Notes: a model not told the origin generated them from the letters alone. A stretch of 64,000 bases of DNA from an uncultured Eubacteriales bacterium (GCA_900318145.1 ONJM01000006.1:62001-126000), one strand, 5' to 3'. Shown: positions 7,757-17,662, counted from the stretch's first letter. Made by a program: numbers and translations.

Positions 7757-9040
7757 TTGAAAGTTTTTCTGGCAATTGATATCGGAGCTTCCAGCGGGCG
7801 GCATATTGCCGGCTGGCAGGAAGGCGGAGAACTCCGGACGGAGGAAGTATACCGTTTTCCGAACGGCGTCACGGAGGCGGACGGGCACCTAACCTGGGAT
7901 ATCGAAGCGCTGCTGGGACATGTGAAAGCGGGGATCGATGAGGCGCTGAAGAAATATCCGAAGATTGAAAGCCTGTCCATTGACACCTGGGGCGTGGATT
8001 ATGTGCTGATGAAAGGCGATACAGAAGTGCTGCCCTGCTATGCCTACCGGGACGGCCGCACGGAAACGGTGATTCCGCGGGCGCATGAAAAGATGGCGTT
8101 CCGGGAGCTTTACCGGCGCACGGGGATTCAGTTCCAGCCCTTCAACACGGTCTATCAGCTGTACGCGGACAAGCTGGCCGGAAGGCTGGACGGCGCCACC
8201 GATTTCCTGATGATCCCGGAATACCTGATGTATAAGCTCTGCGGCGTGAAGAGCCATGAATATACCAACGCCACCACCGGCGGCATGGTGAATGCCGGGA
8301 CCGGAGCGTTTGATCCGGAAATCATCCGGGCCCTGGAACTGCCGGAGCATCTGTTCCGGCCGCTGCAGCAGCCCGGGACGGTGATCGGGGAATACAAAGG
8401 CATCCGGGTCATCCTCTGCGCCACGCACGACACCGGCAGCGCGGTGGAAGGCATTCCCATGGAGGGAAACGAGCTCTATATTTCTTCCGGCACCTGGTCC
8501 CTGCTGGGGGTCAAAACACCGAAGCCGCTGACTGACGGGGCAAGCGAAGCCTCCAATTATTCCAATGAAGGCGGCGTGGGGTACAACCGGTACCAGAAGA
8601 ACATTATGGGGATGTGGCTGGTGAACCGGCTGCGCGCCGAGCTCTGTCCGGACAAACCGTGGGACGAGATTACGGCGGAGGCGGAGGAGAAGCATTTCGA
8701 CCATCTTGTGGATGTGAACGATCCGGTCTTCCTGGCGCCGGAAAGCATGCGGGCCGCTTTTGACGCAAAGCTTCCGCACCCTCCGAAGTGCACGGCCGGA
8801 TACTTCCGGTGCGCGTACCGGTCCCTGGCACAGGGATACCGGCAGGCGATTGAAGATATTGAAGCCAATACCGGGAAGACCTATCAGAAGCTGTATATCG
8901 TAGGCGGCGGAGCGAAAAACCGCTTCCTGAACCGGCTGACGGAAGAGGCAACAGGCAAAAAAGTGATTGCGCTGCCGATTGAGGCAACGGCGCTTGGAAA
9001 TCTGAAAATCCAGATCATGAACGGAGGAGAGGAAGCATGA
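7757..9040 (+). CDS. rhaB: Rhamnulokinase, short at the C-terminus
   Basis: FGGY-family kinase converting L-rhamnulose to L-rhamnulose 1-phosphate with ATP. I place the start at TTG 7757 (MKVFLAIDIGASSGRH), eight bases after AGGGGG, rather than at the longer upstream frame. The DIGASSGR phosphate loop, the SLSIDTWGVDYVL strand, SSGTWSLLG and IVGGGAKNRFLNRLTEE are all present. At 427 residues it stops soon after ATALGNLKIQIM, where family members usually continue for roughly 30-60 residues, so the last helix is missing. The stop overlaps the rhaA start by four bases (ATGA), giving translational coupling. Confidence 0.92.
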   Translation: MKVFLAIDIGASSGRHIAGWQEGGELRTEEVYRFPNGVTEADGHLTWDIEALLGHVKAGIDEALKKYPKIESLSIDTWGVDYVLMKGDTEVLPCYAYRDGRTETVIPRAHEKMAFRELYRRTGIQFQPFNTVYQLYADKLAGRLDGATDFLMIPEYLMYKLCGVKSHEYTNATTGGMVNAGTGAFDPEIIRALELPEHLFRPLQQPGTVIGEYKGIRVILCATHDTGSAVEGIPMEGNELYISSGTWSLLGVKTPKPLTDGASEASNYSNEGGVGYNRYQKNIMGMWLVNRLRAELCPDKPWDEITAEAEEKHFDHLVDVNDPVFLAPESMRAAFDAKLPHPPKCTAGYFRCAYRSLAQGYRQAIEDIEANTGKTYQKLYIVGGGAKNRFLNRLTEEATGKKVIALPIEATALGNLKIQIMNGGEEA

Positions 9041-10293
9041 GTTACGAAGAAGCCAAAAAACGCTATGCCGCCCTGGGCGTCAGCACGGACGCCGCCATTG
9101 AGAAACTGAAGAAGGTCCCTGTTTCCCTGCACTGCTGGCAGGGGGATGACGTACGGGGCTTTGATACCGATCCCTCGAAGCCTCTGACCGGCGGGATCCA
9201 GACCACCGGCAATTATCCGGGCCGGGCCCGGACGCCGGAGGAACTGATGGCCGACCTGGATATGGTGATGAGCCTGATTCCCGGCACGCCCAAGATGAAC
9301 CTGCACGCCAGCTACGCGATCTTTGAGAACGGCGAATGGGCGGACCGGGACAAGCTGGAGCCGAAGCATTTCAGAAAGTGGGTGGAGTTCTGCAGGGAAC
9401 GCGGCCTGGGCTGCGACTTCAATCCGACCTTCTTCTCTCATCCGAAGTGCGATCCGCTGACCCTGGCCAGCCCCGACGAAGAAACGCGGAAGTTCTGGAT
9501 CGAGCACGGCAAAGCCTGCATCCGCATCAGCAGTTACCTGGCGGAAGAACTGGGCCAGCCCTGCGTCATGAATATCTGGACCGGCGACGGTTTCAAGGAT
9601 ATCCCGGCGGACCGGATCGGCCCGCGCGTGCGCTACCGCGAAGCCATTGACGAGATCCTGCGTGAGCCCTACGACTTCAAAAAAGTCAAGCCCTGCATCG
9701 AGAGCAAGGTGTTCGGCATCGGCGTGGAAGCCTATACGGTCGGCAGCGCGGAATTCGCGCTTTCCTACGCCGCCATGAACATGGACAAATGTATCCCCCT
9801 GATGGACAACGGCCATTACCATCCCACGGAAGTCGTCAGCGACAAGATTCCCGCTCTGCTGACTTTCTTCCCGGAGATCGCGCTGCATGTGACCCGGCCG
9901 ATCCGCTGGGACAGCGACCATGTGGTGCTGTTCGACGACGAGACCCGGGAGATCGCACGGGAGATCGTGCGCTGCGGCGGACTGGACGGGAAAGTGAATA
10001 TCGCGCTGGACTACTTCGACGCCAGCATCAACCGCGTTTCCGCCTGGGTGACGGGATACCGCAATCTGCAGAAAGCGCTGCTGTTTGCACTGCTGCAGCC
10101 CAATGAAGAACTGAAGGCGCTGCAGGACGCCGGCAATTTCAGCAAGCTGATGGTCGCACAGGAGGAAATGAAGACGCTGCCCTTCGGAGAGATCTGGGAC
10201 GAATACTGCCGCAGCTGCGGAAAGCCCGCCGACGGCGAATGGTTCCCGCAGATCGAAGAATATGAAAAGAAAGTGCTGGTGAATCGGAAATGA
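9037..10293 (+). CDS. rhaA: L-rhamnose isomerase
   Basis: 418 residues, full length for the family. It interconverts L-rhamnose and L-rhamnulose in a metal-dependent TIM barrel. Diagnostic segments: VSLHCWQGDDVRGF near the N-terminus, MDNGHYHPTEVVSDKI (metal-binding His) and RPIRWDSDHVVLFDDET (the Asp/His metal cluster). GGAGAGG precedes the ATG. The gene overlaps rhaB by four bases at its start and rhaD by four at its end, so the three are one transcript. Confidence 0.96.
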   Translation: MSYEEAKKRYAALGVSTDAAIEKLKKVPVSLHCWQGDDVRGFDTDPSKPLTGGIQTTGNYPGRARTPEELMADLDMVMSLIPGTPKMNLHASYAIFENGEWADRDKLEPKHFRKWVEFCRERGLGCDFNPTFFSHPKCDPLTLASPDEETRKFWIEHGKACIRISSYLAEELGQPCVMNIWTGDGFKDIPADRIGPRVRYREAIDEILREPYDFKKVKPCIESKVFGIGVEAYTVGSAEFALSYAAMNMDKCIPLMDNGHYHPTEVVSDKIPALLTFFPEIALHVTRPIRWDSDHVVLFDDETREIAREIVRCGGLDGKVNIALDYFDASINRVSAWVTGYRNLQKALLFALLQPNEELKALQDAGNFSKLMVAQEEMKTLPFGEIWDEYCRSCGKPADGEWFPQIEEYEKKVLVNRK

Positions 10294-11102
10294 AGGATAT
10301 TCTGACGGCTCCCTTTATGGTGGAAATGATCCGCACCACGACGAACATGTATGATCACGGCTGGGATGAGCGCAACGGCGGCAACATCAGCCTGCTGCTG
10401 GACGAAGACGAGATTTCCGGATACCTGGATACCGGAAAGGTTCTGCGCACGATTCCGACAGGATTTACCGCTCCGGAACTGGACGGAAAGTTCTTCCTGG
10501 TTACCGGCACCGGCAAGTACTTCAAGAACGTGCAGTACGCTCCGGATGTCAACCTGGGGATCGTCCGGCTGAAGGATCAGGGACAGCAGGCAGACCTGCT
10601 GTGGGGATATTCGGACGGAGGCCAGTTCACCAGCGAGTTCCCGGCGCACATGATGAGCCATGTGGCGCGGATGAAGGTGAACCCGGAAAACCGTGTGGTT
10701 ATGCACTGCCATCCGGCAAACCTGCTGGCCATGACCTATGTGCATACACTGGACGAGCGGGAGTTTACCCGCACGCTCTGGCAGATGTGCACGGAGTGCG
10801 TGGTGGTTTTCCCGGACGGCGTGAACGTGCTGCCCTGGATGCTGTGCGGCACCAATGAAATCGGCGAGGCAACGGCGGAAAAGATGAAGACGGCCCGGCT
10901 GGTGGTCTGGAGCCTGCACGGCATCTACGGCGCCGGAAAGGATCTGGACGAGACCTTCGGCCTGATCGAAACCGCGGAAAAAGCCGCCGAGATCTATATG
11001 AAAATCGCGCACCTGCCCCGGATCAACACGATTACGGACGAGCAGATGCACCTGCTGGAGAAGAGATTCAGCATCCAGGCCCGGGAAGGATATCTGGACT
11101 GA
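10290..11102 (+). CDS. rhaD: Rhamnulose-1-phosphate aldolase
   Basis: 270-residue class II (zinc) aldolase cleaving L-rhamnulose 1-phosphate to DHAP and L-lactaldehyde. DERNGGNISLLL near the N-terminus binds the phosphate; MHCHPANLLAMTY supplies zinc His ligands, and a further His is in VVWSLHGIYGAG. The start overlaps the rhaA stop by four bases. It ends the rha operon; only a GC hairpin without a T-run (about 11110-11127) follows before the convergent helicase gene. The reductase that would remove lactaldehyde is not within the operon. Confidence 0.95.
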   Translation: MKDILTAPFMVEMIRTTTNMYDHGWDERNGGNISLLLDEDEISGYLDTGKVLRTIPTGFTAPELDGKFFLVTGTGKYFKNVQYAPDVNLGIVRLKDQGQQADLLWGYSDGGQFTSEFPAHMMSHVARMKVNPENRVVMHCHPANLLAMTYVHTLDEREFTRTLWQMCTECVVVFPDGVNVLPWMLCGTNEIGEATAEKMKTARLVVWSLHGIYGAGKDLDETFGLIETAEKAAEIYMKIAHLPRINTITDEQMHLLEKRFSIQAREGYLD

Positions 11103-11128
11103 GTATCAGGCCGCGCGGGAAGGCGCGG

Positions 11129-13504
11129 TCAGCGCCTGCGTCCGGCGCTGTGGCACGCGTCGCACAGGCGGTAGGGCCAGTTCCACGGCAGGCGCCTCCG
11201 GCAGGAAGGGCAGGTGCGCTGCTGGAGTTTCTGGGTGGACAGGATATGGACGATACCCTGGGAAATCAGATCCTTCCGGCGCTGGATTTCCGTCATGAGA
11301 TTGTCAGGTTCCTCCAGGAACAGCCGGACATAGTTGTAATACAGGTCGCAGCGCCGGTAGTCCGCTTCCAGGCCGTCCAGCATACGGATCGTGCAGCTTT
11401 CCGGATCCTGCATTTCCGGCAGCTCCGGCAGAACGTCGATATGCTGCTGCCGGCATTCGGCGTGATACATGGCTTTCCACCGGGTCAGCAGATCGGGTTC
11501 CTTTTCGTCAAAGGGAATGCACAGAAAACGGTAAAGCAGATGGCGGTCCGTTTTCGGCGTTTCCATCATTGCGGCCAGTTCCGCCATGCGCGCGGTGGAA
11601 GCCTTGGAAAAGCATCCTTTATCCTGCATCCGGAGCCACTGCTCCAGGATGCGGGTCAGGGGCAGGGGAATGCCCAGAAGGGAATCCGGGAAACTGATCA
11701 CGCCCTCCGTCAGCGGCGGCAAAGGCCGGGCGAGGGCATGGGCCACTTCTTTTTTGAAGCCGAAGGCGTTGACATAACCGATTTCGTACTTTCCGTAACG
11801 GCCGGCGCGCCCGGCGATCTGCTTGATTTCCGCGTCGGTGAGCATCCGGGTGATATCGCCGTCATACTTTTCCGATTCCAGGAAAACGATCCGCCGGATC
11901 GGAAGATTCATACCCATTGCGATGGCGTCCGTGGAAACCACCACGTCCGTTACGCCGCGCATAAAGCGGTCGGCCTGGTTGCGCCGCACGTCCGGCGGCA
12001 GGGCTCCGTAGATCAGGGAAACCTTATATCCGCGGCTGCGCAGCTCCGCGGCCACCGCGTGGACCCGTGCTTTTGAAAAAACGATCAGAGCGTCTCCCGG
12101 ACGGACGGAATTCGGGAACTGGAAGCCGTCCTTTTCCACTTCCAGGGGTGTCATGCGTTCATGATGGACGACGGTGAGCTCGTCCCCGCAGTCTTCAATG
12201 ATCCGGGTCAGCAGGTTTTCCGCGTCCGGTGACGCGCAGACATGGATTTCTTCCGCGCACAGCCCCAGCAGAGCCGCGGACCAGGCGCCGCCCCTGTCCC
12301 GGTCGGCGATCATCTGGCACTCGTCAATGACGGCCACGTCATAACGGGTTTTCAGGTCGGCCATTTCCACGGTGGAGGACTGGACGCGGCTGAAGGGCAC
12401 CCGGATCTGCTCTTCCCCGGTTACAAGGGAACAGGGGATGTCGTCCAGGTTCAGAGCTTCAAACTGTTCGGCGGCCAGCAGGCGCAGCGGCCCCAGGTAC
12501 AGGCCGTTTTCAGCGCCGTGGAGGCGCTGCACGCCCTCATAGGTTTTTCCGGAATTGGTGGGGCCCAGATGCAGGAAAAAGCGGCGCTTCATCTGCCGGG
12601 CCAGGGGATACAGATCACGGTAATGCTCCGGAATCGCTTCCAGCAGGGCGTTCCGGATCCGCTTTTCGCGGCGGTTCGCGGCGTCCTCCTGTTTCTGCAG
12701 CCGGATCAGTTCCGGATTTTTCTCCAGCAGCCGGCGGATCCTGTCCCGGGTGAACTTTTTGTTCAGCGCGTTCAGCATCAGGCGGGATCCGCGTTCCGCT
12801 TCCCGGCGGACGGCGGTGGATACGTTTTCCCCGGACGGCAGACGGACGCTCCGGCAGGCGGAAAGCTCCGGATATGCCTTTTCCGCTTCCGAACGGAGAA
12901 AGGAGTCCGGCGTTCCGGGGCGGAAGGCCGGCGCGATGTTCTTTTCCGTCAGGCCGCCGGGGAAGCGCGCTTCCAGGATCCGCCGGACAACGGAACGCCC
13001 GGAGTCATCCTCTGGCAGGCGGTCGGACAGATCCCCGGCGCGCAGCCAGCGAACAACCCGGTTTTCGGCCCGGGCGGTCAGCTGTCCCATGTTTTCATCG
13101 TAATACCGGCGCAGCGCGCCTCCCCGGACGGTTTCCAGGGCGGAATATGCCTTTTCCAGCGGCGCGCGGCTTTTTTCAACGGTTCTCAGGAAGGCAAGGT
13201 CAACGCTGTGTCCGGCTTCCAGCTCCCGGGCGATCAGCCGGCTCAGCCGGTCCAGCTCTCCCCGGGCGCCGGGCTGGACCAGTTCCTCGCGCAGCAGCCC
13301 CTGATAAATCCGGTCCCGGCGCTGGAGCTGGCGCAGGGTGTTCCGGAAGGAATCGCTGCGGAGGTATTCTTCCTTTTCGGCGGGTTTCATGCTGCGGGTG
13401 ATGACGCGCACTTTGTTCAGCGCGCTCTGGTACAGCCAGTTTTCCCGTTCAGACAGGACGCAGCGGATATAGGCTTCCGATACCTTCCTGTCTTCCCGGT
13501 TCAT
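11129..13504 (-). CDS. SUV3-like DExH RNA helicase
   Basis: 791 residues. Helicase motifs: Walker A G314PTNSGKT, DECQ at 394-397 (DExH-type motif II), VVSTDAIAMGMNLP, and QIAGRAGRYG at 562-571 (arginine finger). The core matches the SUV3 group of mitochondrial and bacterial RNA helicases more closely than DEAD-box proteins. Residues 1-300 are charged and helical with no domain I recognise. The end carries CPSC...CDAC, a zinc ribbon. It is transcribed alone from its own promoter, with GGAGGG before the ATG. Role in RNA turnover is inferred from family. Confidence 0.88.
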   Translation of the reverse strand: MNREDRKVSEAYIRCVLSERENWLYQSALNKVRVITRSMKPAEKEEYLRSDSFRNTLRQLQRRDRIYQGLLREELVQPGARGELDRLSRLIARELEAGHSVDLAFLRTVEKSRAPLEKAYSALETVRGGALRRYYDENMGQLTARAENRVVRWLRAGDLSDRLPEDDSGRSVVRRILEARFPGGLTEKNIAPAFRPGTPDSFLRSEAEKAYPELSACRSVRLPSGENVSTAVRREAERGSRLMLNALNKKFTRDRIRRLLEKNPELIRLQKQEDAANRREKRIRNALLEAIPEHYRDLYPLARQMKRRFFLHLGPTNSGKTYEGVQRLHGAENGLYLGPLRLLAAEQFEALNLDDIPCSLVTGEEQIRVPFSRVQSSTVEMADLKTRYDVAVIDECQMIADRDRGGAWSAALLGLCAEEIHVCASPDAENLLTRIIEDCGDELTVVHHERMTPLEVEKDGFQFPNSVRPGDALIVFSKARVHAVAAELRSRGYKVSLIYGALPPDVRRNQADRFMRGVTDVVVSTDAIAMGMNLPIRRIVFLESEKYDGDITRMLTDAEIKQIAGRAGRYGKYEIGYVNAFGFKKEVAHALARPLPPLTEGVISFPDSLLGIPLPLTRILEQWLRMQDKGCFSKASTARMAELAAMMETPKTDRHLLYRFLCIPFDEKEPDLLTRWKAMYHAECRQQHIDVLPELPEMQDPESCTIRMLDGLEADYRRCDLYYNYVRLFLEEPDNLMTEIQRRKDLISQGIVHILSTQKLQQRTCPSCRRRLPWNWPYRLCDACHSAGRRR

Positions 13505-13554
13505 AGCGTGTTCCCTCCAGATTCCGCGGGATTTTCCGCGGGGGTTTTGTTCGG

Positions 13555-13584
13555 ATTATATCATGACGGCGCCGCGGGGAACAA
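13555..13584 (-). promoter_or_regulatory. Promoter of the SUV3-like helicase gene
   Basis: On the minus strand TTGTTC (complement of 13579-13584), 18 bases, then an extended -10, TGATATAAT, with the hexamer at the complement of 13555-13560. A CCGCGG/CCGCGG hairpin (13524-13541) lies in the predicted leader. Confidence 0.6.
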
Positions 13585-13619
13585 TGCCCCGGCAGGCGAA
13601 GAAACGAAAGGCGCCGGCG

Positions 13620-14552
13620 TCAGCACCCGGCGGCGTTCATGAACGCCAGTACCTGAGCCCTGTCCCTGAGCGCGGCGGAGGCGCCGACCGCGGTGGTGCA
13701 GATGGCGCCGCAGGCGTTCGCAAAGCGCAGCGCTTCCCCGGCGGAAGCCCCCCGGAGGATCTCCGAGGCAAACCCGGCCACGAAGTTGTCTCCGGCGCCG
13801 GTGGCATCCACCGGCCGGATCGGAAAGGCGGGGAGGCGCAGGGTTTCCTCCCGGTTTTTCAGCAGGCAGCCTTTGCCGCCAAGCTTGACGATGACCTGCC
13901 TGACGCCGGCGGCAAGAAAAACGTCCGCTATGGCTTCCGGATCCGTTTTTCCGGTAAAATGGCGCGCTTCATCCTCGTTGGGCGTGATGGTATCGATCAG
14001 CGGAAGGGAATCCCGGACATCCTCCAGCGTCAGGAAACGGAAGTTCGGCAGCTTGGTGTCCGCAAAAACCAGCTGGCCGGCTTCCTTCGCGCTGCAGAGC
14101 ACGGAATGAATGACGGCCGGGTCGTCGAAGGGGGCGCGGAACAGCGATCCGAGGATCAGCGCCCGGGCGTCCGTGAACCGGGACGGATCCTTTTCCGGAT
14201 GAAAATTATACCGGTGGGACTGGTTGGTGACGGATTTACGGGTTCCGTCCTCCCGGACGAACATGGTGGTGACCGGCGTGCCGGGGCCCCGGACCGCCGG
14301 GGCGGTATCCACCCCGCAATTCCGGAGAGCGTTCAGGATCATTTCACCGGCGGGATCTTCCCCCAGCGCGCAGAGAATGCCTGTTTTCATGCCGAGCTTT
14401 GCCGCGGCCATCGCTTCGTTGACCGCCTCGCCGCCGACATTCAGGGATCCGGATTCCGCCAGGTAACCGGAGGCGGAGACAGGCTCGGGACTGAAGCCCC
14501 GGATAATGGAATCCACCAATGCCATACCGATACAGATCAGGTCATACCGCAT
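13620..14552 (-). CDS. PfkB-family carbohydrate kinase
   Basis: 310 residues from the ATG at 14552 (MRYDLICIGMALVDSIIRG); the frame runs further upstream but that part has no homology and overlaps ogt. Ribokinase-type sugar kinase: GGEAVNEAMAAAKLG (substrate side), TPNEDEARHFTG and VDATGAGDNFVAGF, the GAGD anion hole with catalytic Asp. Substrate unknown; ribokinase, fructokinase and 2-dehydro-3-deoxygluconate kinase are alternatives. The 3' gene of a two-gene minus-strand unit, 29 bases after ogt. Confidence 0.88.
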   Translation of the reverse strand: MRYDLICIGMALVDSIIRGFSPEPVSASGYLAESGSLNVGGEAVNEAMAAAKLGMKTGILCALGEDPAGEMILNALRNCGVDTAPAVRGPGTPVTTMFVREDGTRKSVTNQSHRYNFHPEKDPSRFTDARALILGSLFRAPFDDPAVIHSVLCSAKEAGQLVFADTKLPNFRFLTLEDVRDSLPLIDTITPNEDEARHFTGKTDPEAIADVFLAAGVRQVIVKLGGKGCLLKNREETLRLPAFPIRPVDATGAGDNFVAGFASEILRGASAGEALRFANACGAICTTAVGASAALRDRAQVLAFMNAAGC

Positions 14553-14581
14553 CTTTTCGCTGATTTCCTTTCCGAAAATAA

Positions 14582-15082
14582 TTACAGAGCCCCTCGTTCC
14601 AGCCGAAGCAGGTATTCTTTTCTTTCCAGGCCTCCGGCGTATCCCGTCAGGCTTCCGTCCGCACCGGTCACGCGATGGCAGGGAATTATCAGAGAGACCG
14701 GATTGTGCCCTACGGCTCCGCCCACGGCCCGGGCGGAGATCCGGGGAACCCGCGTCCGCGCGGCAAGCCGGGAGGCGATTTCCCCGTAGGAGACAGTCTC
14801 TCCGTAGGGGATCTCCAGGAGCGCGTTCCAGACAGCCGTCCGGAACGCGGACGCGGACAGATACAGCGGCGGCGTGAAGCCGGGATCCTTTCCGCTGAAA
14901 TAGCAATCAAGCCAGCGGTCCGATTCCCGGAAAACAGGCAGGGAATCATTCACGGGGAGCCGGCATACGCTTTCCGGGAAATACTTCTGTCCCGCAAACC
15001 ACAGGCCGGCCAGGGCGGATTCCCCGCGGCTGGCCATGAAGATCGTTCCCAGCGGAGACGTGTAACGGTGCATCCAGTCCAT
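14582..15082 (-). CDS. ogt: Methylated-DNA-protein-cysteine methyltransferase
   Basis: 166 residues. It repairs O6-alkylguanine by transferring the alkyl group to its own cysteine. The active-site motif IIPCHRVTGADGSLTGYAGGLERK is complete, preceded by the DNA-binding helix (YGEIASRLAARTRVPRISARAVGGAVGHNP). Length and motif order fit Ogt-type single-domain enzymes without an Ada regulatory half. AAGGAA lies ~13 bases upstream of the ATG; an ATG three codons in is an alternative start. Confidence 0.93.
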   Translation of the reverse strand: MDWMHRYTSPLGTIFMASRGESALAGLWFAGQKYFPESVCRLPVNDSLPVFRESDRWLDCYFSGKDPGFTPPLYLSASAFRTAVWNALLEIPYGETVSYGEIASRLAARTRVPRISARAVGGAVGHNPVSLIIPCHRVTGADGSLTGYAGGLERKEYLLRLERGAL

Positions 15083-15244
15083 GAATCCGCGCTTCCTTCT
15101 GTTTTGGTTTCGTATTTCATTATACAGGAAACCGGCGGAGTTTTGAACCGGAGATTGAAAAACACGCGCCCAGCCCTGAAAGAATAACTGCCGGCGGCTG
15201 CCGCGGAGGCGATATATTCAGGGCCGGGAAGAGCGGAATACCGC

Positions 15245-15273
15245 TGGACTTTTTTACCCCGGTCTGATATACT
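15245..15273 (+). promoter_or_regulatory. Promoter of the aconitase-family hydratase gene
   Basis: TGGACT at 15245-15250, 17 bases, TATACT at 15268-15273 with an extended TGA just before it. ACGGAGGGA follows before the ATG at 15337. Confidence 0.6.
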
Positions 15274-15336
15274 TCACGCGGAAAATATTGGTTATCGCCG
15301 CCATCGGTACCGCGGAAAAAACGGAGGGAACTGCAC

Positions 15337-17613
15337 ATGGTAAAGCTGTATGATTCCGGTGTATACCTGATAAACGGCCGCCAAATTGCCGAAAGCGCGG
15401 AGGAAGCCAGCCGGATCGCGGGCCGCCCCGTGGACAGGGATCAGGCAGCGGAAGGTACGATTGCGTACGGCATCCTGAAAGCACACAACAAAAGCGGTGA
15501 TATGGATCACCTGCGGATGCGCTTCGACAGCCTGACCAGCCATGATATCACCTATGTCGGCATTATCCAGACAGCCCGGGCCAGCGGAATGAAGAATTTC
15601 CCCATGCCCTATGTGCTGACCAACTGCCATAACAGCCTGTGCGCTGTCGGCGGTACGATTAACGAAGACGACCATATGTTCGCGCTGAGTGCTGCCCATA
15701 AATACGGCGGTATCTATGTGCCGACGAATATGGCGGTCATCCATTCCTTCAACCGTGAAATGATGGCGGGCTGCGGCAGGATGATTTTAGGCTCGGACAG
15801 CCATACGCGCTACGGCGCGATCGGAACCCTGGGCGTCGGGGAAGGCGGCGGGGAACTGGCGAAGCAGCTGGTGGGCCGTACTTACGATGTTGCCCGTCCC
15901 GGCGTCGTTCTGATTTACCTGGACGGCGAACCGAACCCGGGAATCGGCCCGCAGGATGTGGCGCTGTCCATTATCGGCGCCGTATACAAGAACGGCTATG
16001 TGAAGAACAAGGTAATGGAATTCATCGGCCCCGGCGTGGCAAAGCTGCCCATGGAATACCGCAACGGCATTGATGTCATGACGACGGAGACGACCTGCTG
16101 GTCTTCCATCTGGGAAACCGACAGCGCGACAGAAGAATACCTGGCCATTCACGGGCGTCCGGAAGACTATAAGGCGCTGGCTCCCGCTGATACGGCATAC
16201 TATGACGGGTGCGTCTATGTGGATCTGTCCACGATTGAAAGCACGATCGCCCTGCCGATGCATCCGAGCTACACCCTCACGATCCGTGAACTGCTGGAGA
16301 ACCCGAAAGATATCCTGCGGGCATGCGAGGAAAAGGCCAACGGGCAGATTGTCGGCGCGAAGGTCGACCTGGTCAGCAAGGTTCATGACGGCGGCGTCTG
16401 GGTTGAACAGGGCCTGGTGGCCGGCTGCTCCGGCGGCACCTTTGACAACGTGTGCGCCGTGGCGGATATCCTCCGCGGCAACAGCACCGGCAACGGCGCG
16501 TTTACCATGAGCGTATATCCCGGCAGCATGCCGGCCTATCTGCAGCTGATGAAGAACGGCGCCCTGGCGGATATTGCCTCGGCCGGGGCAATTGTCCGTG
16601 AATGCTTCTGCGGCCCCTGCTTCGGCGCCGGAGACACGCCGGCAAACGGCGAATTCAGCATCCGCCATACGACCCGCAACTTCCCGAACCGCGAAGGCAG
16701 CAAGCCCGGTGAAGGCCAGATGAGCGCCGTCGCGCTCATGGACGCCCGTTCCATCGCCGCGACAGCCATCCATCACGGGAAACTGACCCCGGCGACGGAT
16801 CTGGATGTGAAGTACACGAAACCCGCGTATGCCTTCGACAAATCCGTCTACGACAAGCGCGTATACTTTGGCTTCGGAAAGGCGGAGCCCGGATATGAAC
16901 TGAAATTCGGCCCGAACATCAAGGACTGGCCGGAACAGCCCGCCCTCACCGAGGATCTTCTCGTAAAGGTTGTTTCCTATATTACGGATCCTGTTACCAC
17001 GACAGACGAGCTGATTCCCTCCGGCGAAGCGTCTTCCTACCGCTCCAATCCCGAACGCCTGAGCGAGTTCACACTCAGCCGCAAGGATCCGGAATACGCG
17101 GGACGCAGCAAGGCTGTCCGCGCGATCGAGCGCGGCCGCGCCGCGGGCAAAGACCTGCCAGAGGAAATAAAGAAGGTCTACAAAGCCCTTTCCGCATGGG
17201 TAAAGGCTGATCCGGAGCATACCGACATCGGTTCCACGATCTTTGCCGTAAAACCCGGCGACGGTTCCGCCCGGGAACAGGCCGCATCCTGCCAGCGGGT
17301 GCTCGGCGCTTCAGCGAACCTGGCAAAGGAATATGCCACCAAACGCTACCGCAGCAACTGCATCAACTGGGGCATAGTGCCCTTCCTGGTAAAGGATGAG
17401 AAGGTGTTCAGCCTCGGCGACTGGATCTTTATCCCGGGCGTCCGGAAGGCGGTGCTGGAAGGAACGCCGGAATTCACTGTCTACGCGGTGAAGGAGGACG
17501 GAACGGTGGCGCCGTTCCCTGTGAGCCTTGGCGATCTGACACCGGACGAACGCGAGATTATCACGGACGGATGCCTGATCAATTACTACCGGAACCATCC
17601 GGTTGCGGACTGA
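15337..17613 (+). CDS. Aconitase-superfamily hydratase (YbhJ-like)
   Basis: 758 residues. Iron-sulfur dehydratase of the aconitase/homoaconitase fold. Cluster cysteines are visible in AGCSGGTFDN and in CFCGPCFGAGD. GSDSHTRYGAIGTLGVGEGGGE is the conserved substrate-binding block. The C-terminal swivel domain includes YRSNCINWGIVPF. Overall order and length resemble E. coli YbhJ, whose substrate is not established, more than AcnA or AcnB. It is monocistronic, with its own promoter and terminator, and convergent with the hydrogenase gene. A citrate-cycle-like role is possible but unproven. Confidence 0.85.
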   Translation: MVKLYDSGVYLINGRQIAESAEEASRIAGRPVDRDQAAEGTIAYGILKAHNKSGDMDHLRMRFDSLTSHDITYVGIIQTARASGMKNFPMPYVLTNCHNSLCAVGGTINEDDHMFALSAAHKYGGIYVPTNMAVIHSFNREMMAGCGRMILGSDSHTRYGAIGTLGVGEGGGELAKQLVGRTYDVARPGVVLIYLDGEPNPGIGPQDVALSIIGAVYKNGYVKNKVMEFIGPGVAKLPMEYRNGIDVMTTETTCWSSIWETDSATEEYLAIHGRPEDYKALAPADTAYYDGCVYVDLSTIESTIALPMHPSYTLTIRELLENPKDILRACEEKANGQIVGAKVDLVSKVHDGGVWVEQGLVAGCSGGTFDNVCAVADILRGNSTGNGAFTMSVYPGSMPAYLQLMKNGALADIASAGAIVRECFCGPCFGAGDTPANGEFSIRHTTRNFPNREGSKPGEGQMSAVALMDARSIAATAIHHGKLTPATDLDVKYTKPAYAFDKSVYDKRVYFGFGKAEPGYELKFGPNIKDWPEQPALTEDLLVKVVSYITDPVTTTDELIPSGEASSYRSNPERLSEFTLSRKDPEYAGRSKAVRAIERGRAAGKDLPEEIKKVYKALSAWVKADPEHTDIGSTIFAVKPGDGSAREQAASCQRVLGASANLAKEYATKRYRSNCINWGIVPFLVKDEKVFSLGDWIFIPGVRKAVLEGTPEFTVYAVKEDGTVAPFPVSLGDLTPDEREIITDGCLINYYRNHPVAD

Positions 17614-17626
17614 TCCTGTTTTTTCA

Positions 17627-17653
17627 GCATGCGCGGCGCGCATGCTTTTTTTT
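17627..17653 (+). terminator. Terminator of the aconitase-family gene
   Basis: GCATGCGC-GGC-GCGCATGC, a perfect eight-base stem, followed by eight T. Confidence 0.95.
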
Positions 17654-17662
17654 GCGCAACGG

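Noticed and set aside
11110-11127. Hairpin CCGCGC/GCGCGG between rhaD and the helicase gene
   Set aside because: Short and without a T-run on either strand, so not called a terminator.
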